NCBI RefSeq assembly: GCF_003574425.1
Contig: NZ_QLIU01000015.1
Coordinates: forward strand, 53,456-117,455
Direction of reading: 5' to 3'
Origin: Cysteiniphilum halobium
Lineage (GTDB): Bacteria > Pseudomonadota > Gammaproteobacteria > Francisellales > Francisellaceae
DNA: 64,000 nt
A model generated the notes under the pieces. That model saw only the letters and a program-made list of their open reading frames with translations, ran no database searches and was not told the origin of the DNA. The number at the start of each line of letters is the position of its first letter. The stretch's first letter is position 1. This document shows positions 27,791-38,924 of this stretch, in pieces. The translations under genes and the position numbers were made by a program.

Positions 27791-28147
27791 TTATGCCCTA
27801 ATTGGCTTTCTTGGTCCTTTACGCGTACGAGCATTTGTCTTAGTACGCTGACCTCTTACAGGCAGATTACGGCGATGTCTACGACCACGATAAGTACCTA
27901 GATCCATTAAACGCTTAATGTTCATTGATACTTCACGACGAAGATCACCTTCCACTGTAAACTTGGCAACTTCACTTCTCAATAACTCAATCTGCTCTTC
28001 TGTCAAGTCTTTGATTTTGTTGCTTGGTTCAATGTTACACGCAGCACATATTTTAATTGCGCGTGGACGCCCAATACCATAAATCGCTGTTAAGGCAACA
28101 TCAGCGTGCTTATGATCAGGAACGTTAATCCCAGCTATACGAGCCAT
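27791..28147 (-). CDS. rpsM: 30S ribosomal protein S13
   Basis: The 118-aa protein starts [20 protein letters not shown] and ends in the basic tail typical of S13 ([18 protein letters not shown]), which contacts P-site tRNA in the 30S head. It is the first gene of the alpha operon, with a promoter about 60 bases upstream. Confidence 0.98.
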   Translation of the reverse strand: MARIAGINVPDHKHADVALTAIYGIGRPRAIKICAACNIEPSNKIKDLTEEQIELLRSEVAKFTVEGDLRREVSMNIKRLMDLGTYRGRRHRRNLPVRGQRTKTNARTRKGPRKPIRA

Positions 28148-28210
28148 TTACAATACTCCATTTACTTTATTAATATCTTAAAATTATTCGTTAATTTGGC
28201 ACGGCGGACG

Positions 28211-28239
28211 AATATAACGCTTTTCTCATGAAAAAGCAA
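28211..28239 (-). promoter_or_regulatory. promoter of the alpha operon (rpsM-rpsK-rpsD-rpoA-rplQ)
   Basis: On the minus strand TTGCTT (28239-28234), a 17-base spacer and TATATT (28216-28211), followed by a GC-rich discriminator. It sits in the 109-base gap between rpmJ and rpsM. Confidence 0.7.
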
Positions 28240-28256
28240 GCCACCATGTCTAATTA

Positions 28257-28370
28257 TTAACCTTGACGCTGTTTGTGTCTTGGATCAGTACAGATCACAC
28301 GAACCACACGATTACGCTTGATCACTTTACAGTTTCTACACATCTTCTTCACAGAAGCTCTGACTTTCAT
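28257..28370 (-). CDS. rpmJ: 50S ribosomal protein L36
   Basis: The short 37-aa frame [20 protein letters not shown]... ends in RHKQRQG. It keeps all four zinc ligands of the C-plus form (Cys11, Cys14, Cys27, His32). It lies between secY and rpsM, its standard place at the end of the spc operon, 24 bases after secY. Confidence 0.97.
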
Positions 28371-28394
28371 CTGATTACCTCATTCTTGTTAAAA

Positions 28395-29726
28395 TTATAA
28401 TTTACCGTAATTACTCAAGTTTGCTTTCTTTAACAGTGAGTCATACTGAGTTGACATCATATGTGACTGTACTTGCGCCATGAAATCCATGATAACAACC
28501 ACCACGATCAATAGCGATGTTCCACCAAATGTAAACGACAACCCATGACCAAAAAAGTCCATGACAAAAATTGGTAGCAAACAAATTGCTGTAATATAAA
28601 TCGAACCGATAAGTGTTAATTTACTCATTACCGAATCAATATATTTTGCCGTTTGCTCACCAGGCCTAACTCCAGTAATAAACGCACCAGAACGCTTAAG
28701 ATTATCTGCCGTTTCTTTTGGATTAAAAACAAGTGCCGTATAGAAAAAGCAAAAGAAAATAATCGCTGCTGCAAAAATTAATGTATACAGCAAGCTACCT
28801 GGTTGAAGCGCTTCACCAATTCCAGCCAGCCATCCTAGTGATGATGAAGATGCAAACCAGTTGGAAAGCATCCCAGGGACCATCAAAATAGATGATGCAA
28901 AAATAGGTGGAATTACACCTGCCATATTTAGTTTTAATGGTAAATGACTTGTTTGCGGCGCCATCATCTTACGACCCTGCTGACGTTTAGCATAGTTAAC
29001 TGTAATACGACGTTGGGCACGCTCCACAAAAACAACAAAGGCAACAACTACTAGTAAGATAACTAACAACACCCAAACTGTTAGGTATGAAATAGCGCCT
29101 TGATTGGCTTGTGAAATAGTCGTGCTAATTTCAAATGGCAAGTTAGCAACAATACCAGAGAAGATCAGCAATGAGATACCATTACCAATACCACGCTCAG
29201 TCATTTGCTCACCCAACCACATCAAAAACATACTACCTGTTGTCATTGAGATAATTGCGGCAAAATAAAACAAAAATCTTGAGTCAATATCCACGAGTCC
29301 TGGCTGATTAAACGTATAAACTGCGATACCAAACGATTGCACTAACGCTAGCGCCAAAGTCGCATATCTTGTGTATTGCGTTATTTTCTTCTGCCCTGAT
29401 TCCCCTTCTTTTTTGAGCTCCATCAGCTTTGGTGAAACCGCACTCATCATCTGGAAGATAATCGACGCAGAAATATAAGGCATGACACCTAATGCGAAGA
29501 TACTTAGCTTCTCGAGTGCGCCACCAGAGAACATATTAAACATGCTCAAAAGCCCATTGCCACCAGCGTATTGTCCTGACATCAACTTACTCAACTGATC
29601 GGCATCAATATATGGGATCGGGATATAGACACCTAGTCTAAAGACAATAATGCCTAATAAGACAAAAAGAAGGCGCTGTCTTAATTCCTTAAGTCCACCA
29701 CCTTTTTTAAGATTTTGTGTTGCCAT
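28395..29726 (-). CDS. secY: protein translocase subunit SecY
   Basis: The 443-aa inner-membrane protein forms the protein-conducting channel with SecE and SecG. Ten transmembrane segments are evident. Diagnostic motifs are [13 protein letters not shown] in TM1, [13 protein letters not shown] near the plug, [16 protein letters not shown], and the cytoplasmic loop [17 protein letters not shown] followed by [20 protein letters not shown]. It starts 7 bases after rplO and is translated with the spc operon. Confidence 0.98.
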   Translation of the reverse strand: MATQNLKKGGGLKELRQRLLFVLLGIIVFRLGVYIPIPYIDADQLSKLMSGQYAGGNGLLSMFNMFSGGALEKLSIFALGVMPYISASIIFQMMSAVSPKLMELKKEGESGQKKITQYTRYATLALALVQSFGIAVYTFNQPGLVDIDSRFLFYFAAIISMTTGSMFLMWLGEQMTERGIGNGISLLIFSGIVANLPFEISTTISQANQGAISYLTVWVLLVILLVVVAFVVFVERAQRRITVNYAKRQQGRKMMAPQTSHLPLKLNMAGVIPPIFASSILMVPGMLSNWFASSSSLGWLAGIGEALQPGSLLYTLIFAAAIIFFCFFYTALVFNPKETADNLKRSGAFITGVRPGEQTAKYIDSVMSKLTLIGSIYITAICLLPIFVMDFFGHGLSFTFGGTSLLIVVVVIMDFMAQVQSHMMSTQYDSLLKKANLSNYGKL

Positions 29727-29733
29727 AGCAATA

Positions 29734-30165
29734 TTACTCTACCTTGCCACCAGCAGATTCAATAGCTGCTTTTGCACCTTTAGTGCAATGCAAACCATTA
29801 ATAGTAACTGGTTTATTGATTTCACCACTTGCAATAATACGCGCTTGAAGCATATCTTTACGTATAATACCTGCCTGCTTTAACGCATCCAGAGTCACTA
29901 CGTCAGCTTCGATTGCATTTAGTTCATGCAATCTAATTTCAGCAACATATCTTGCTTTTTGTGAAGTAAAACCAAACTTAGGTAGTCTTCTTTGTAAAGG
30001 CATTTGACCGCCTTCAAAACCAACTTTATGGTAACCACCAGCACGCGCTTTTTGACCTTTGTGACCACGACCAGAAGTCTTGCCAAGACCACTACCGATC
30101 CCACGTCCAAGGCGTTTTGCAGCAGGCTTAGAACCTGGTGCTGGAGAAATTGTATTTAATCTCAT
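29734..30165 (-). CDS. rplO: 50S ribosomal protein L15
   Basis: The 143-aa protein has the Gly/Arg/Lys-rich N-terminal extension [20 protein letters not shown] that threads into 23S rRNA, and [20 protein letters not shown]. It assembles late in the 50S subunit. It is 5 bases from rpmD. Confidence 0.98.
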   Translation of the reverse strand: MRLNTISPAPGSKPAAKRLGRGIGSGLGKTSGRGHKGQKARAGGYHKVGFEGGQMPLQRRLPKFGFTSQKARYVAEIRLHELNAIEADVVTLDALKQAGIIRKDMLQARIIASGEINKPVTINGLHCTKGAKAAIESAGGKVE

Positions 30166-30170
30166 TGAAA

Positions 30171-30356
30171 TTACCCCTCTATCTTCACCATGTAGTTGAT
30201 CTTATTTGCCATGCCACGATTAGCAGGCGTATCAATCACTTCTACACTCTGGCGAATTTTACGTAATCCTAGGCCACTTGCACACGCTTTATGTGACTCT
30301 TGGCGGCCAATCAGGCTTTTTGTCAACGTTACTTTAAAAGTCTTATTATCAGTCAT
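30171..30356 (-). CDS. rpmD: 50S ribosomal protein L30
   Basis: The 61-aa protein carries the L30 core [20 protein letters not shown] followed by [20 protein letters not shown]. It lies between rpsE and rplO with 5-base gaps on either side. Confidence 0.97.
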   Translation of the reverse strand: MTDNKTFKVTLTKSLIGRQESHKACASGLGLRKIRQSVEVIDTPANRGMANKINYMVKIEG

Positions 30357-30361
30357 CGTAC

Positions 30362-30862
30362 TTATCCTTGAATTGCTTCAACGCTCAAGCCACGCTTCTC
30401 TGCAATCTCTTCTGGAGATTTAAGGTTGCTTAAACCATTGATAGTTGCACGAACAACGTTGATTGGGTTAGTTGAACCATAAGTCTTAGCTAATACGTTA
30501 TGAACACCTACCACTTCAAATACTGCACGCATCGCACCACCGGCAATAATACCTGTACCTTGTGATGCTGGCTGCATGAATACTTTAGACGCGCCATGGT
30601 TAGCGGTTGTTGGATACCATAAAGTATCACCATTTAAGTTAACCGTTTCCATATTGCGACGTGCGTTTTCCATTGCTTTTTGAATTGCCACAGGTACTTC
30701 ACGAGATTTACCTCTACCAATACCGACTCGACCATTTCCATCACCAACAACAACTAAAGCAGCAAAGCTCATGATTCTGCCACCTTTAACTGTTTTGGCA
30801 TGTCTTTTTACGCTGACTAACTTCTCGATCAAGCCGTCAGTTTTTTGCATATTATCTGCCAT
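30362..30862 (-). CDS. rpsE: 30S ribosomal protein S5
   Basis: The 166-aa protein has the double-stranded-RNA-binding N-terminal domain ([20 protein letters not shown]) and [20 protein letters not shown], plus the C-terminal fold with [17 protein letters not shown]. It shapes the mRNA entry channel and decoding fidelity. Confidence 0.98.
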   Translation of the reverse strand: MADNMQKTDGLIEKLVSVKRHAKTVKGGRIMSFAALVVVGDGNGRVGIGRGKSREVPVAIQKAMENARRNMETVNLNGDTLWYPTTANHGASKVFMQPASQGTGIIAGGAMRAVFEVVGVHNVLAKTYGSTNPINVVRATINGLSNLKSPEEIAEKRGLSVEAIQG

Positions 30863-30878
30863 TATCAGTCGCCTTTAA

Positions 30879-31232
30879 TTAAAATTTCAAACCATTTTCT
30901 CTAGCTGAATCAGCTAGTGCTTTTACGCGGCCGTGATACTTAAAGCCAGAACGGTCAAAAGCAACCTGTTCAACACCTTTCTCAACAGCGCGCTGTGCAA
31001 TCACTCTACCAACAACTACAGCCGCAGCAGCGTTACCAGTGTAAGTGCAATCGCTTTTCACAGCTTGCTCAAGTGTTGAAGCTTGCGCTAAAACTTGAGC
31101 ACCATCGCCAGAAATAATTTGAGCATACATATGCTTAGGTGTTCTATGTATGCATAAACGAACTTGATTTAGCTCTTTAAGTTTAATGCGTGTACGCTTT
31201 GCACGACGTAAACGAGCAATTTTCTTATCCAT
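30879..31232 (-). CDS. rplR: 50S ribosomal protein L18
   Basis: The 117-aa protein starts [20 protein letters not shown] and ends [19 protein letters not shown], the typical L18 termini. It binds 5S rRNA in the central protuberance with L5. Confidence 0.98.
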   Translation of the reverse strand: MDKKIARLRRAKRTRIKLKELNQVRLCIHRTPKHMYAQIISGDGAQVLAQASTLEQAVKSDCTYTGNAAAAVVVGRVIAQRAVEKGVEQVAFDRSGFKYHGRVKALADSARENGLKF

Positions 31233-31245
31233 AGTTCTAACTCAC

Positions 31246-31782
31246 TTATTTTTTCTTAGCTTCTTTGGTGATTACTCTTTCATCCGCATAACGCACCCCT
31301 TTTCCTTTGTAGGATTCAGGTTCACGATAAGAACGGATATCTGCTGCAACTTTACCAAGTAGCTCTTTATTCGCACTCTTCAAAACAATTTCAGTTTGTG
31401 AAGGTGTTTCAGCTGTTACACCTTGTGGTAACGCATGATCAACCGGATGAGAGAAACCAAGTGTTAGGTTTACACTGTTGCCTTGCGCTTTAGCACGATA
31501 ACCGACACCAACCAACTGTAGCTTTTTCTCAAAGCCTTGACTAACACCAACAACCATATTGCTAATCACAGCACGTGCAGTACCTGATTGCATGTTTGCC
31601 ATTTTAGACTCATCGTTTGGTTTAACATTGATGATCTTATCTGCAACTTCAATCGTTACTGCATTATTAATTTTTTTAACTAGTTCGCCTTTGGTACCCT
31701 TCACGGTAACAAGATTATCATTTGCTACTGTAACTGTGACACCGCTAGGAATAGCAACAGGCTTTTTACCAACTCTAGACAT
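31246..31782 (-). CDS. rplF: 50S ribosomal protein L6
   Basis: The 178-aa protein starts [15 protein letters not shown]. The ATG at 31782 is preferred over an overlapping TTG three bases earlier because it lies at a better distance from the AGGAG site. The C-terminal signature [19 protein letters not shown] is complete. L6 sits near the factor-binding site of the 50S subunit. Confidence 0.97.
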   Translation of the reverse strand: MSRVGKKPVAIPSGVTVTVANDNLVTVKGTKGELVKKINNAVTIEVADKIINVKPNDESKMANMQSGTARAVISNMVVGVSQGFEKKLQLVGVGYRAKAQGNSVNLTLGFSHPVDHALPQGVTAETPSQTEIVLKSANKELLGKVAADIRSYREPESYKGKGVRYADERVITKEAKKK

Positions 31783-31798
31783 CAAAAATCTCCTGTTT

Positions 31799-32191
31799 TT
31801 ATGCTACGTAGCAAATTATTTCACCACCAACGCCTTCTGAACGCGCTTTTCTGTCGCTCATTAGACCTTTAGAAGTTGAAACCACAGCCACACCAAAGCC
31901 GCCATGAACTTTAGGAAGTTCAGCTGCTGTTTTGTAAATACGAAGACCAGGGCGACTTACACGCTTGAGCATTTCAATCACAGGTTGCCCTTGGTGATAT
32001 TTAAGCTCAACGCTCAACGTACCGTTATTTTCTTCAGAAACATTAAGGCTCTTGATATAACCTTCTTCAACTAGAAGCTCAGCAATTGCTTTTTTCTTCT
32101 TAGATAAAGGCATAGAAACACTTGTCTTATGCGCAGACAAACCGTTTCTAATTCTTGTTAGCATATCTGCAATAGGATCTTGCATACTCAT
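31799..32191 (-). CDS. rpsH: 30S ribosomal protein S8
   Basis: The 130-aa protein starts [17 protein letters not shown] and ends [16 protein letters not shown]. It is a primary binder of the 16S central domain. In E. coli S8 represses the spc operon by binding mRNA at rplX-rplE; I did not identify the corresponding hairpin by eye. Confidence 0.98.
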   Translation of the reverse strand: MSMQDPIADMLTRIRNGLSAHKTSVSMPLSKKKKAIAELLVEEGYIKSLNVSEENNGTLSVELKYHQGQPVIEMLKRVSRPGLRIYKTAAELPKVHGGFGVAVVSTSKGLMSDRKARSEGVGGEIICYVA

Positions 32192-32208
32192 AAAATTTAA
32201 TCCTTCTA

Positions 32209-32514
32209 TTACCAGCTAGCTTTTTTCAAGCCAGGAACATCACCAACCATTGCGTGCTCACGCAACTTATTACGGCACAAACCAAACTTCTTGTAAACAG
32301 CATGCGGTCTACCGGTAATACGGCAGCGCGTTTGTAAACGTGAAGGCGATGAATTCACTGGAAGTTTTTGCAATTTAATTTGCGCATCCCACTTTTGATC
32401 ATCAGTGGCATCTGGACTGAGAATAACTGCTTTAAGCTCAGCTCTTTTTTGAGCATATTTTGCAACTAATCTTTGTCTTTTTAATTCTCTTTGGATCATT
32501 CCAAGTTTTGCCAT
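32209..32514 (-). CDS. rpsN: 30S ribosomal protein S14, long zinc-free form
   Basis: The 101-aa protein is the C-minus type: the zinc Cys pairs of the short form are absent. It carries [20 protein letters not shown] and ends [11 protein letters not shown]. It lies between rplE and rpsH in the standard spc order. Confidence 0.98.
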   Translation of the reverse strand: MAKLGMIQRELKRQRLVAKYAQKRAELKAVILSPDATDDQKWDAQIKLQKLPVNSSPSRLQTRCRITGRPHAVYKKFGLCRNKLREHAMVGDVPGLKKASW

Positions 32515-32528
32515 TGTAAGGTTACTCC

Positions 32529-33068
32529 TTAAGATTTCAGTGGGAAGTTAAACGCTGTCAATAATGCTTTACCGTGTTCATTACTCTTAGCCGTTGTTGT
32601 AATCGTGATATCTAACCCGCGAATACTATCAACTTTATCGTAATCAATCTCTGGAAAAGCGATCTGCTCACGCATACCCATACTGTAATTACCACGTCCA
32701 TCAAATGACTTAGGATTTAAACCACGGAAATCGCGGACACGTGGAATTGCAATCGATACTAAACGATCTAAGAATTCATACATACGCTCGCCACGCAAAG
32801 TTACCTTTGCACCAATTGGCCAACCATCACGAATCTTAAAGCCAGCGATAGATTTTTTAGTTTTAGTAATCACAGCTTTTTGACCTGCGATCGCCTCTAA
32901 ATCTCTTACCGCGTGCTCTAACGCTTTTTTATCTTTTGCAGCTTCACCAACACCCATATTAAGCGTGATTTTAGTAATGCGTGGAATTTCCATCACATTA
33001 GCTACACCTAGCGCATCTTTAAGCTGTGGAACTACTTTTTCTTGATAGAAAGCTTTTAGCCTTGCCAT
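32529..33068 (-). CDS. rplE: 50S ribosomal protein L5
   Basis: The 179-aa protein has [15 protein letters not shown] near the N-terminus, [17 protein letters not shown] in the middle, and ends [19 protein letters not shown] then FNFPLK. It binds 5S rRNA and contacts S13 in an inter-subunit bridge. Confidence 0.98.
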   Translation of the reverse strand: MARLKAFYQEKVVPQLKDALGVANVMEIPRITKITLNMGVGEAAKDKKALEHAVRDLEAIAGQKAVITKTKKSIAGFKIRDGWPIGAKVTLRGERMYEFLDRLVSIAIPRVRDFRGLNPKSFDGRGNYSMGMREQIAFPEIDYDKVDSIRGLDITITTTAKSNEHGKALLTAFNFPLKS

Positions 33069-33078
33069 ATTTTACTAC

Positions 33079-33402
33079 CTATAGATCTACTAATTCGCCA
33101 TTTGACTTGAAATAGCGAACTTTTTTATTACCATCTTCTACAAACTTAACGCCAACACGGTCAGCTTTCTTTGTAGCAGGGTTATATAAAGCAACATTAG
33201 ACGCGTGAATAGATGCTTCTTTCTCGATAATGCCACCCTCAACCCCTTTATTTGGGTTAGGCTTTACATGTTTCTTGACAAGATTAATACCTTCCACCAC
33301 TACGCGATTCTCTTCAGAAAGCACAGTGACTATTGTTCCTTTACGACCTTTATCTTTACCAGCGATAATTACAACTTCATCGCCTTTCTTCAGTCTATTC
33401 AT
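33079..33402 (-). CDS. rplX: 50S ribosomal protein L24
   Basis: The 107-aa protein has the KOW motif [19 protein letters not shown] and [20 protein letters not shown]. It starts 50S assembly on the 5' end of 23S rRNA. It lies 18 bases after rplN. Confidence 0.98.
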   Translation of the reverse strand: MNRLKKGDEVVIIAGKDKGRKGTIVTVLSEENRVVVEGINLVKKHVKPNPNKGVEGGIIEKEASIHASNVALYNPATKKADRVGVKFVEDGNKKVRYFKSNGELVDL

Positions 33403-33420
33403 TCTCTGTTATACTCCAAC

Positions 33421-33789
33421 TTATAACACTTCAGGGGCAAGTGAAACAATCTTCATAAATTGTTCACTACGTAGCTCACGTGTCACAGGACCGAATATAC
33501 GCGTACCAATAGGTTGGTTGTTGTTATTCAAAAGAACAACAGCATTACCATCAAAGCGCAAAACAGAACCATCGCGACGACGAACACCTTTCGCTGTTCT
33601 AACCACAACTGCACTGTATACGCTTCCTTTTTTTACCTTACCGCGTGGGTTCGCTTCCTTAACAGAAACTTTGATCACATCACCAACACTTGCATATCTA
33701 CGATGAGAACCACCCAACACTTTGATACATTCTACCCTACGAGCGCCACTATTATCAGCAACTTGAAGTTCAGTTTGCATCTGAATCAT
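33421..33789 (-). CDS. rplN: 50S ribosomal protein L14
   Basis: The 122-aa protein starts [20 protein letters not shown] and ends [18 protein letters not shown], both strongly conserved. It is the first gene of the spc operon and has its own promoter in the 142-base gap upstream, as in E. coli. Confidence 0.98.
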   Translation of the reverse strand: MIQMQTELQVADNSGARRVECIKVLGGSHRRYASVGDVIKVSVKEANPRGKVKKGSVYSAVVVRTAKGVRRRDGSVLRFDGNAVVLLNNNNQPIGTRIFGPVTRELRSEQFMKIVSLAPEVL

Positions 33790-33843
33790 TTTATATACCT
33801 CACTTAGGTCAATTTCTAAATAGTGGCGTCAAAAGACGCACCA

Positions 33844-33871
33844 TTATAACAACAAAAATTAAAATTGCAAT
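33844..33871 (-). promoter_or_regulatory. promoter of the spc operon, with a hairpin at the start of the transcript
   Basis: On the minus strand TTGCAA (33871-33866), a 16-base spacer and a perfect TATAAT (33849-33844). The predicted transcript begins with a GCGTC-TTTT-GACGC hairpin (33839-33826) without a following T run, so it is not a terminator. Confidence 0.75.
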
Positions 33872-33931
33872 TTGACAATTTGCGCAGGGGAAAGTCTCCT
33901 CTACACAGGCTGTTTTATCATTACATTTTTA

Positions 33932-34183
33932 TTATTTTGCACGCTCTACGATTGAAACCAAACGCCACTTTTTAGTTTTTGAGTAAGGTCTTGTTTCAGT
34001 GATTTCAACCGTATCACCTTCGTTGCACTCGTTTGCTTCATCATGCGCATGGTACTTAGTCGATTTTGTTACGAACTTACCATATAACGGATGCTTAACC
34101 TTACGATCTACAACGACTGTGATCGTTTTATCCATCTTGTCACTTGTTACTTTACCAAGTAACGTTCTTATTTTATCACTCAT
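33932..34183 (-). CDS. rpsQ: 30S ribosomal protein S17
   Basis: The 83-aa protein has the S17 OB-fold motifs [39 protein letters not shown] and [19 protein letters not shown]. It lies two bases after rpmC and closes the S10 part of the cluster. Confidence 0.98.
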   Translation of the reverse strand: MSDKIRTLLGKVTSDKMDKTITVVVDRKVKHPLYGKFVTKSTKYHAHDEANECNEGDTVEITETRPYSKTKKWRLVSIVERAK

Positions 34184-34185
34184 CT

Positions 34186-34395
34186 TTAGTTACCCACTTT
34201 TTGTTTTTCAGACAAAACCGTATTAATGCGAGCAATATCACGACGAATGTTTTTAAACATATGATTCTGTGTTAATTGCCCAGTCCCTTTTTGCATACGC
34301 AAGTTAAACTGTTCTTTCAACAAATCAATCTTATGCGCTTTCAACTCTTCAGCTGATTTTGCTTTTAATTCTTTTATTTTTTCACTAGCTTTCAT
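34186..34395 (-). CDS. rpmC: 50S ribosomal protein L29
   Basis: The 69-aa helical-hairpin protein has the L29 core [20 protein letters not shown] and [15 protein letters not shown]. It lies at the polypeptide exit tunnel. Its start overlaps the rplP stop by one base. Confidence 0.97.
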   Translation of the reverse strand: MKASEKIKELKAKSAEELKAHKIDLLKEQFNLRMQKGTGQLTQNHMFKNIRRDIARINTVLSEKQKVGN

Positions 34396-34808
34396 TACAT
34401 CACCGTTTTTTCTGCGAATGTAGTTGCAAAAGGAAGCTTAGCTGCAGCACGCGCAAAAGCGGCTCTAGCCATTTCTTCACTCACACCTTGGATTTCATAA
34501 AGCATCTTGCCTGGCTTGATTTGTGCTACCCAGTACTCAACATTACCTTTACCTTTACCCATACGAACTTCTAATGGCTTCTCAGTAATTGGCTTGTCTG
34601 GGAAAACGCGAATCCATACTTTACCACCACGACGAATGTGACGGTTAATCGCACGACGCCCTGCTTCGATTTGGCGCGCTGTCAAGCGACCACGACTAGT
34701 CGCTTGCAAACCAAACTCACCAAAACTGACTTTATTGCCACGCAAAGCAAGACCACGGTTACGTAATTTTTGCTGTTTACGGAATTTAGTACGCTTAGGC
34801 TGTAACAT
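34395..34808 (-). CDS. rplP: 50S ribosomal protein L16
   Basis: The 137-aa protein starts [20 protein letters not shown] and has [20 protein letters not shown] and [20 protein letters not shown]. It is a late assembly protein near the A-site. It overlaps rpsC by one base (TAATG). Confidence 0.98.
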   Translation of the reverse strand: MLQPKRTKFRKQQKLRNRGLALRGNKVSFGEFGLQATSRGRLTARQIEAGRRAINRHIRRGGKVWIRVFPDKPITEKPLEVRMGKGKGNVEYWVAQIKPGKMLYEIQGVSEEMARAAFARAAAKLPFATTFAEKTVM

Positions 34809-35509
34809 TATTTAGCCCCTCTTCTTTTTGCTTTCTTTGGTGCCTTGTCTTCAGTCATTGCATCAATTTTACGCTCTTGACCAGGAAGAACTTCACCTTT
34901 GAATATCCATACTTTAACACCTAGGATACCGTAAGTTGTTAAAGCTTCAGATGTTGCATAATCAATATCAGCACGGAAAGTATGAAGCGGAATACGACCT
35001 TCTTTTGCCCATTCAGTACGTGCGATTTCCGCACCACCTAAACGACCAGCGATCGATACTTTAATCCCTTCAGCACCCATCTTCATAGCGGTTTGGATCG
35101 CACGCTTCATCGCACGGCGGAACATAACACGCTTTTCTAATTGTTGTGCGATACCATCAGCAACCAATTGAGCATCTAACTCAGGCTTACGGATTTCTTC
35201 GATATTAACCTGGACAGGAACGCCCATTTTCTTCGTCAATTCGTTGCGCAACACTTCAACATCTTCACCTTTCTTACCAATTACGATACCAGGACGCGCA
35301 GTGAAAATAGTCACTTTAGCGTTTTGTGCTGGACGTTCGATCTTGATCTTACTCACTGAAGCATTGGCTAGTTTTTTATGAAGATAGTTACGCACTTCAA
35401 TATCGGAGTTTAACTTATCTGCATAATCTTTTGCATCTGCATACCATACTGAACGCCAGTCTTTAATAAAACCTAGGCGTATACCGGTAGGATGAACCTT
35501 CTGACCCAT
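34808..35509 (-). CDS. rpsC: 30S ribosomal protein S3
   Basis: The 233-aa protein starts [20 protein letters not shown]. It has the KH domain ([20 protein letters not shown]) and the C-terminal domain with [20 protein letters not shown]. It lines the mRNA entry with S4 and S5 and has helicase-assisting function. Confidence 0.98.
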   Translation of the reverse strand: MGQKVHPTGIRLGFIKDWRSVWYADAKDYADKLNSDIEVRNYLHKKLANASVSKIKIERPAQNAKVTIFTARPGIVIGKKGEDVEVLRNELTKKMGVPVQVNIEEIRKPELDAQLVADGIAQQLEKRVMFRRAMKRAIQTAMKMGAEGIKVSIAGRLGGAEIARTEWAKEGRIPLHTFRADIDYATSEALTTYGILGVKVWIFKGEVLPGQERKIDAMTEDKAPKKAKRRGAK

Positions 35510-35519
35510 TTAGTGCCCC

Positions 35520-35855
35520 TTAATTTTTTTCTGCCACTTTCACAGTAACGTGAGAAGTGCGTTTTAAAATACGATTACCACGACCTTTAGCGCGAGCTTC
35601 AAAACGTTTCATGGTTGAACCTTCATCAACGTGAACTGTAGAAACATACAGCTCGTCAATATCCAATCCATCGTTATGCTCAGCGTTAGCGATAGCCGAC
35701 GTTAAGACACCTTTGATCAATTCAGCAGCTTTTTTATTGCTAAAAGAAAGAAGGTTTAACGCTCTTTCAACTGGCAAACCACGAATTTGGTCAGCGACCA
35801 AACGTGCTTTTTGAGCTGAAATTCGCGCATGTTTTAATTTAGCTTGAACTTCCAT
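35520..35855 (-). CDS. rplV: 50S ribosomal protein L22
   Basis: The 111-aa frame starting at ATG 35855 ([20 protein letters not shown]) is preferred; an in-frame TTG at 35867 lies on the GAGG ribosome site itself. The length equals the usual 110 aa. The tunnel-loop hairpin is seen in [21 protein letters not shown]22 forms the exit tunnel constriction with L4. Confidence 0.97.
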   Translation of the reverse strand: MEVQAKLKHARISAQKARLVADQIRGLPVERALNLLSFSNKKAAELIKGVLTSAIANAEHNDGLDIDELYVSTVHVDEGSTMKRFEARAKGRGNRILKRTSHVTVKVAEKN

Positions 35856-35867
35856 TGAAAACCTCAA

Positions 35868-36146
35868 TTATTTTTTCTTAGCTTTTTTATCTGCTGCATG
35901 ACCACGATAGTTACGTGTCACAGCAAACTCGCCTAACTTATGTCCAATCATGTTTTCAGTTACTAGAACTGGAACATGTTGATGACCATTATGCACAGCG
36001 ATTGTTAAACCAATCATATCTGGCACAATCATAGATCTTCTAGACCAAGTTTTAATTGGCTTTTTTGAATTAGACTCTTGCGCATCAAACACTTTCTTTA
36101 ATAGGTGATGATCTACAAAAGGTCCTTTCTTTAATGAACGAGCCAC
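35868..36146 (-). CDS. rpsS: 30S ribosomal protein S19
   Basis: The 92-aa protein starts [19 protein letters not shown] and has [20 protein letters not shown] and [20 protein letters not shown]. It binds S13 in the 30S head. Confidence 0.98.
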   Translation of the reverse strand: MARSLKKGPFVDHHLLKKVFDAQESNSKKPIKTWSRRSMIVPDMIGLTIAVHNGHQHVPVLVTENMIGHKLGEFAVTRNYRGHAADKKAKKK

Positions 36147-36162
36147 AGTATTCTCCCTTTAA

Positions 36163-36984
36163 TTATTTACGTCTTTGTACAATTAGCTTGTTAGAACGCT
36201 TATTTGTACGTGTTTTCTTACCTTTAGTCTTCACACCCCAAGGCGTTACAGGGTGACGGCCACCAGAAGTACGACCTTCACCACCACCATGCGGGTGATC
36301 AACTGGGTTCATCGCAACACCACGTACAGTAGGACGAATACCACGCCAACGATTAGCACCTGCTTTACCGATTGATCTTAAGTTGTGCTCAGAATTAGAA
36401 ACTGTTCCAACCACTGCGCGACAACTCAATAATACTTTACGCATCTCACCTGAACGCAAGCGCACGATCGCATAAGCATTATCCTTACCAACGATTTGAA
36501 CTGAAGTTCCAGCAGAACGCGCCATTTGCGCACCTTTACCAGGCTTTAATTCAACGTTATGAACAACCGTACCAAGCGGGATGTTACGGATCGGCATACA
36601 GTTACCTGGCTTAATTGAGACATGCTCACCAGAGATAACTTCCATACCAGCCGTTAATCCTTTTGGCGCAATCATGTATCTTCTTTCACCATCCTTATAC
36701 AACAATAATGCGATATTTGCTGTACGATTTGGATCATACTCGATACGTTCAACTTTAGCAGGAATTCCATCTTTAACACGTTTAAAGTCAATAACACGGT
36801 AATTTTGCTTGTGACCGCCACCTTGATGACGAACAGTAATACGACCTTGGTTGTTACGACCTGCGTTTTTAGACTTACTCTCAACTAATCCAGCAAAAGG
36901 TCTACCTTTGTGAAGCTCAGGGTTTTGGATCTGAACAACAAAGCGACGACCAGGAGAGGTTGGTTTTGCTTTAACTATTTTCAT
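36163..36984 (-). CDS. rplB: 50S ribosomal protein L2
   Basis: The 273-aa protein has [20 protein letters not shown], the core [20 protein letters not shown], and [20 protein letters not shown] with the conserved His of the peptidyl-transferase region. It ends in a basic tail ([16 protein letters not shown]). Length is exactly typical. Confidence 0.98.
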   Translation of the reverse strand: MKIVKAKPTSPGRRFVVQIQNPELHKGRPFAGLVESKSKNAGRNNQGRITVRHQGGGHKQNYRVIDFKRVKDGIPAKVERIEYDPNRTANIALLLYKDGERRYMIAPKGLTAGMEVISGEHVSIKPGNCMPIRNIPLGTVVHNVELKPGKGAQMARSAGTSVQIVGKDNAYAIVRLRSGEMRKVLLSCRAVVGTVSNSEHNLRSIGKAGANRWRGIRPTVRGVAMNPVDHPHGGGEGRTSGGRHPVTPWGVKTKGKKTRTNKRSNKLIVQRRK

Positions 36985-37004
36985 TATCTATCCTCACCGC
37001 TAAC

Positions 37005-37301
37005 TTATTCAGCACCAATAAAATTGATGTCATGACCTTCTTGAAGTCTAATATAAGCTTTCTTCCAGTCTTTAGTTCTACCTTCAATACGACCAAAACG
37101 GCGCGCCTTACCTTTAACGTTGACAGTTTTCACATCTTCAACTTGCACTTCAAAAAGCATCTCAACTGCTTTTTTAATTTCTTTTTTAGTTGCATCCGTT
37201 GCGACTTTGAACACAACATAAGAAGAGCGCTCAGCGACTTCATATGCTTTGTTTGTCACATGTGGGCTTAGCAACACTTTAAGCAATCTTTCTTGATTCA
37301 T
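37005..37301 (-). CDS. rplW: 50S ribosomal protein L23
   Basis: The 98-aa protein has [20 protein letters not shown] and [20 protein letters not shown]. It is at the tunnel exit, where trigger factor and SRP dock. The start overlaps the rplD stop by four bases (ATGA). Confidence 0.98.
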   Translation of the reverse strand: MNQERLLKVLLSPHVTNKAYEVAERSSYVVFKVATDATKKEIKKAVEMLFEVQVEDVKTVNVKGKARRFGRIEGRTKDWKKAYIRLQEGHDINFIGAE

Positions 37302-37921
37302 ACTAAACGCTCCTCAACTTGCTTAACTGCTTCTTGAGTCATAATTACTTTGTCAAAGCACATTAACGCAACAGGATTGATTTCATGCGAATCAACAACA
37401 GCTACATTCTTAATGTTTCTTGAAGCAAGGTATAGCTCTTCAGTAAACTCTTCAGGGCTTACAACAATCAAAGCTTCTTTGACATCTAACTGCTTTAATA
37501 ACTGGACGAATTCTTTTGTTTTTGGTGTTTCAAGCTTAAAGCCTTCAACTGCTAACAAGCGATCACTTCTTAACAATTCAGATAAAATAGACTGAATCGC
37601 CGCGCGATACATTTTGCGGTTAACTTTTTGCTCATAGCTTCTTGGCTTAGCAGCAAATGTCACACCACCTTTGCGCCAGATCGGAGAGCGAATAGTACCA
37701 GCACGCGCACGTCCTGTTCCTTTTTGTCTCCAAGGTTTCGCACCGCCGCCTGATACTTCAGAGCGTGTTTTTTGTGCTTTTGTCCCTTGACGCGCACCAG
37801 CCATGTAAGCCACAACGACTTGATGAACTAAGCTTTCATTATAGTCTTTAGAGAATACGCTATCTGCCACATTCAGTACGCCAGTGTTTTCACCAGCCAA
37901 TGTTTTAATATTTAAATCCAC
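37298..37921 (-). CDS. rplD: 50S ribosomal protein L4
   Basis: The GTG at 37921 ([12 protein letters not shown]..., 207 aa) is preferred over a GTG six bases upstream (37927) because of its spacing from the GAGGGAG site; both are non-ATG. Core motifs are [40 protein letters not shown] and [20 protein letters not shown]. In E. coli L4 also represses the S10 operon through its leader; here the long leader before rplC could be the target, which is inference. Confidence 0.96.
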   Translation of the reverse strand: MDLNIKTLAGENTGVLNVADSVFSKDYNESLVHQVVVAYMAGARQGTKAQKTRSEVSGGGAKPWRQKGTGRARAGTIRSPIWRKGGVTFAAKPRSYEQKVNRKMYRAAIQSILSELLRSDRLLAVEGFKLETPKTKEFVQLLKQLDVKEALIVVSPEEFTEELYLASRNIKNVAVVDSHEINPVALMCFDKVIMTQEAVKQVEERLV

Positions 37922-37935
37922 GTGCACTCTCCCTC

Positions 37936-38580
37936 TTAAGCTTTAACTTTGATAGCAGGTGTTACGATAACATCACCGCCTGTTGCGCCAGGAATGCCGC
38001 CTTTTAATAACAACAGACCGTTTTCAACATCTACTTTAACAACTTCAAGAGTTTGCATAGTGGTTTGAACATTACCCATATGACCGGCCATTTTCTTATT
38101 CTTGAAAACACGACCAGGTGTCTGGTTTTGACCTGTTGAACCATGTACACGATGTGAAACAGAGTTACCATGAGACATGTCTTGCGTTCTGAAATTATGA
38201 CGCTTAACACCACCTTGGAAACCTTTACCTTTAGAAGTACCTGTTACATCTACTTTTTGACCAGCTTCGAACATTGAGACATCAACTGTTTTACCAGCTT
38301 CATATTCTGCAACTTGTTCTGCATTTAGACGAAACTCCCATAAGCCACGACCTGGTTCAACATTTGCCTTAGCAAAATGACCAGCTTCCGCTTTGTTTAT
38401 ACGAGAGCGCTTTTTGAGACCTGTTGTTACCTGAATAGAGCTATATCCATCTGTATCAACTGTTTTTACTTGTGTTACCGTATTTGGCTCCACATGAACA
38501 ACTGTTACAGGGATAGATGTTCCATCTTCAGTAAAGACACGAGTCATGCCGCATTTGCGACCTACGATACCTAAAGACAT
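37936..38580 (-). CDS. rplC: 50S ribosomal protein L3
   Basis: The 214-aa protein starts [20 protein letters not shown] and has the central [20 protein letters not shown] and [20 protein letters not shown] with the Gln that is N5-methylated by PrmB in E. coli. It is a 23S rRNA assembly initiator. Unusually it is the first gene of the cluster: rpsJ, which normally precedes it, is absent. Confidence 0.98.
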   Translation of the reverse strand: MSLGIVGRKCGMTRVFTEDGTSIPVTVVHVEPNTVTQVKTVDTDGYSSIQVTTGLKKRSRINKAEAGHFAKANVEPGRGLWEFRLNAEQVAEYEAGKTVDVSMFEAGQKVDVTGTSKGKGFQGGVKRHNFRTQDMSHGNSVSHRVHGSTGQNQTPGRVFKNKKMAGHMGNVQTTMQTLEVVKVDVENGLLLLKGGIPGATGGDVIVTPAIKVKA

Positions 38581-38888
38581 CTTTTATCCTCATTTTATTA
38601 TTATTTACTTCCACGATTACAATTGACCGTGAAACACTTAATTTCACTGCTTTTGCAGTTTTAACCAAAACGCCACCTTTATCTATCAAGGCGATACTGC
38701 TTCGGCAATTTTTCACGACCTAAGCCGTAAAACTTTCATCCACTCAAGAGCGAACTACTTTAACTTTTCTCCAAAAACACTTTAAAGAAAACTTAAAACA
38801 ACTTGCAAATAAGACGCTAAAACCCGCCTAAAATAAACATTTCCCACCACATCAGCGCACACCAAAGCCGCCTGATCACAAGAAAATG
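38581..38888 (-). promoter_or_regulatory. long structured leader of the rplC operon
   Basis: About 308 bases separate the predicted transcription start from rplC. On the transcript the segment holds an ACTGC-AAAA-GCAGT tetraloop hairpin (38659-38646) and a CGCC/GGCG stem (about 38692-38670). No reading frame here resembles rpsJ. The position and length suggest an autoregulatory leader comparable to the L4-responsive S10 leader of E. coli, but no sequence match to it was established. Confidence 0.5.
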
Positions 38889-38895
38889 GTAGCGC

Positions 38896-38924
38896 ATTCT
38901 AACGCATACTGGTTTAAACTTCAA
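38896..38924 (-). promoter_or_regulatory. promoter of the rplC-led ribosomal operon
   Basis: On the minus strand TTGAAG (38924-38919), a 17-base spacer and TAGAAT (38901-38896), followed by GCGC. Confidence 0.7.

Noticed and set aside
33230..33706. 158-codon plus-strand frame across rplX and rplN
   Set aside because: It is antisense to two conserved ribosomal protein genes.
38528..38716. 62-codon minus-strand frame overlapping the rplC start
   Set aside because: It lies in the leader, overlaps rplC by more than 50 bases out of frame, and has no ribosome site or family match.
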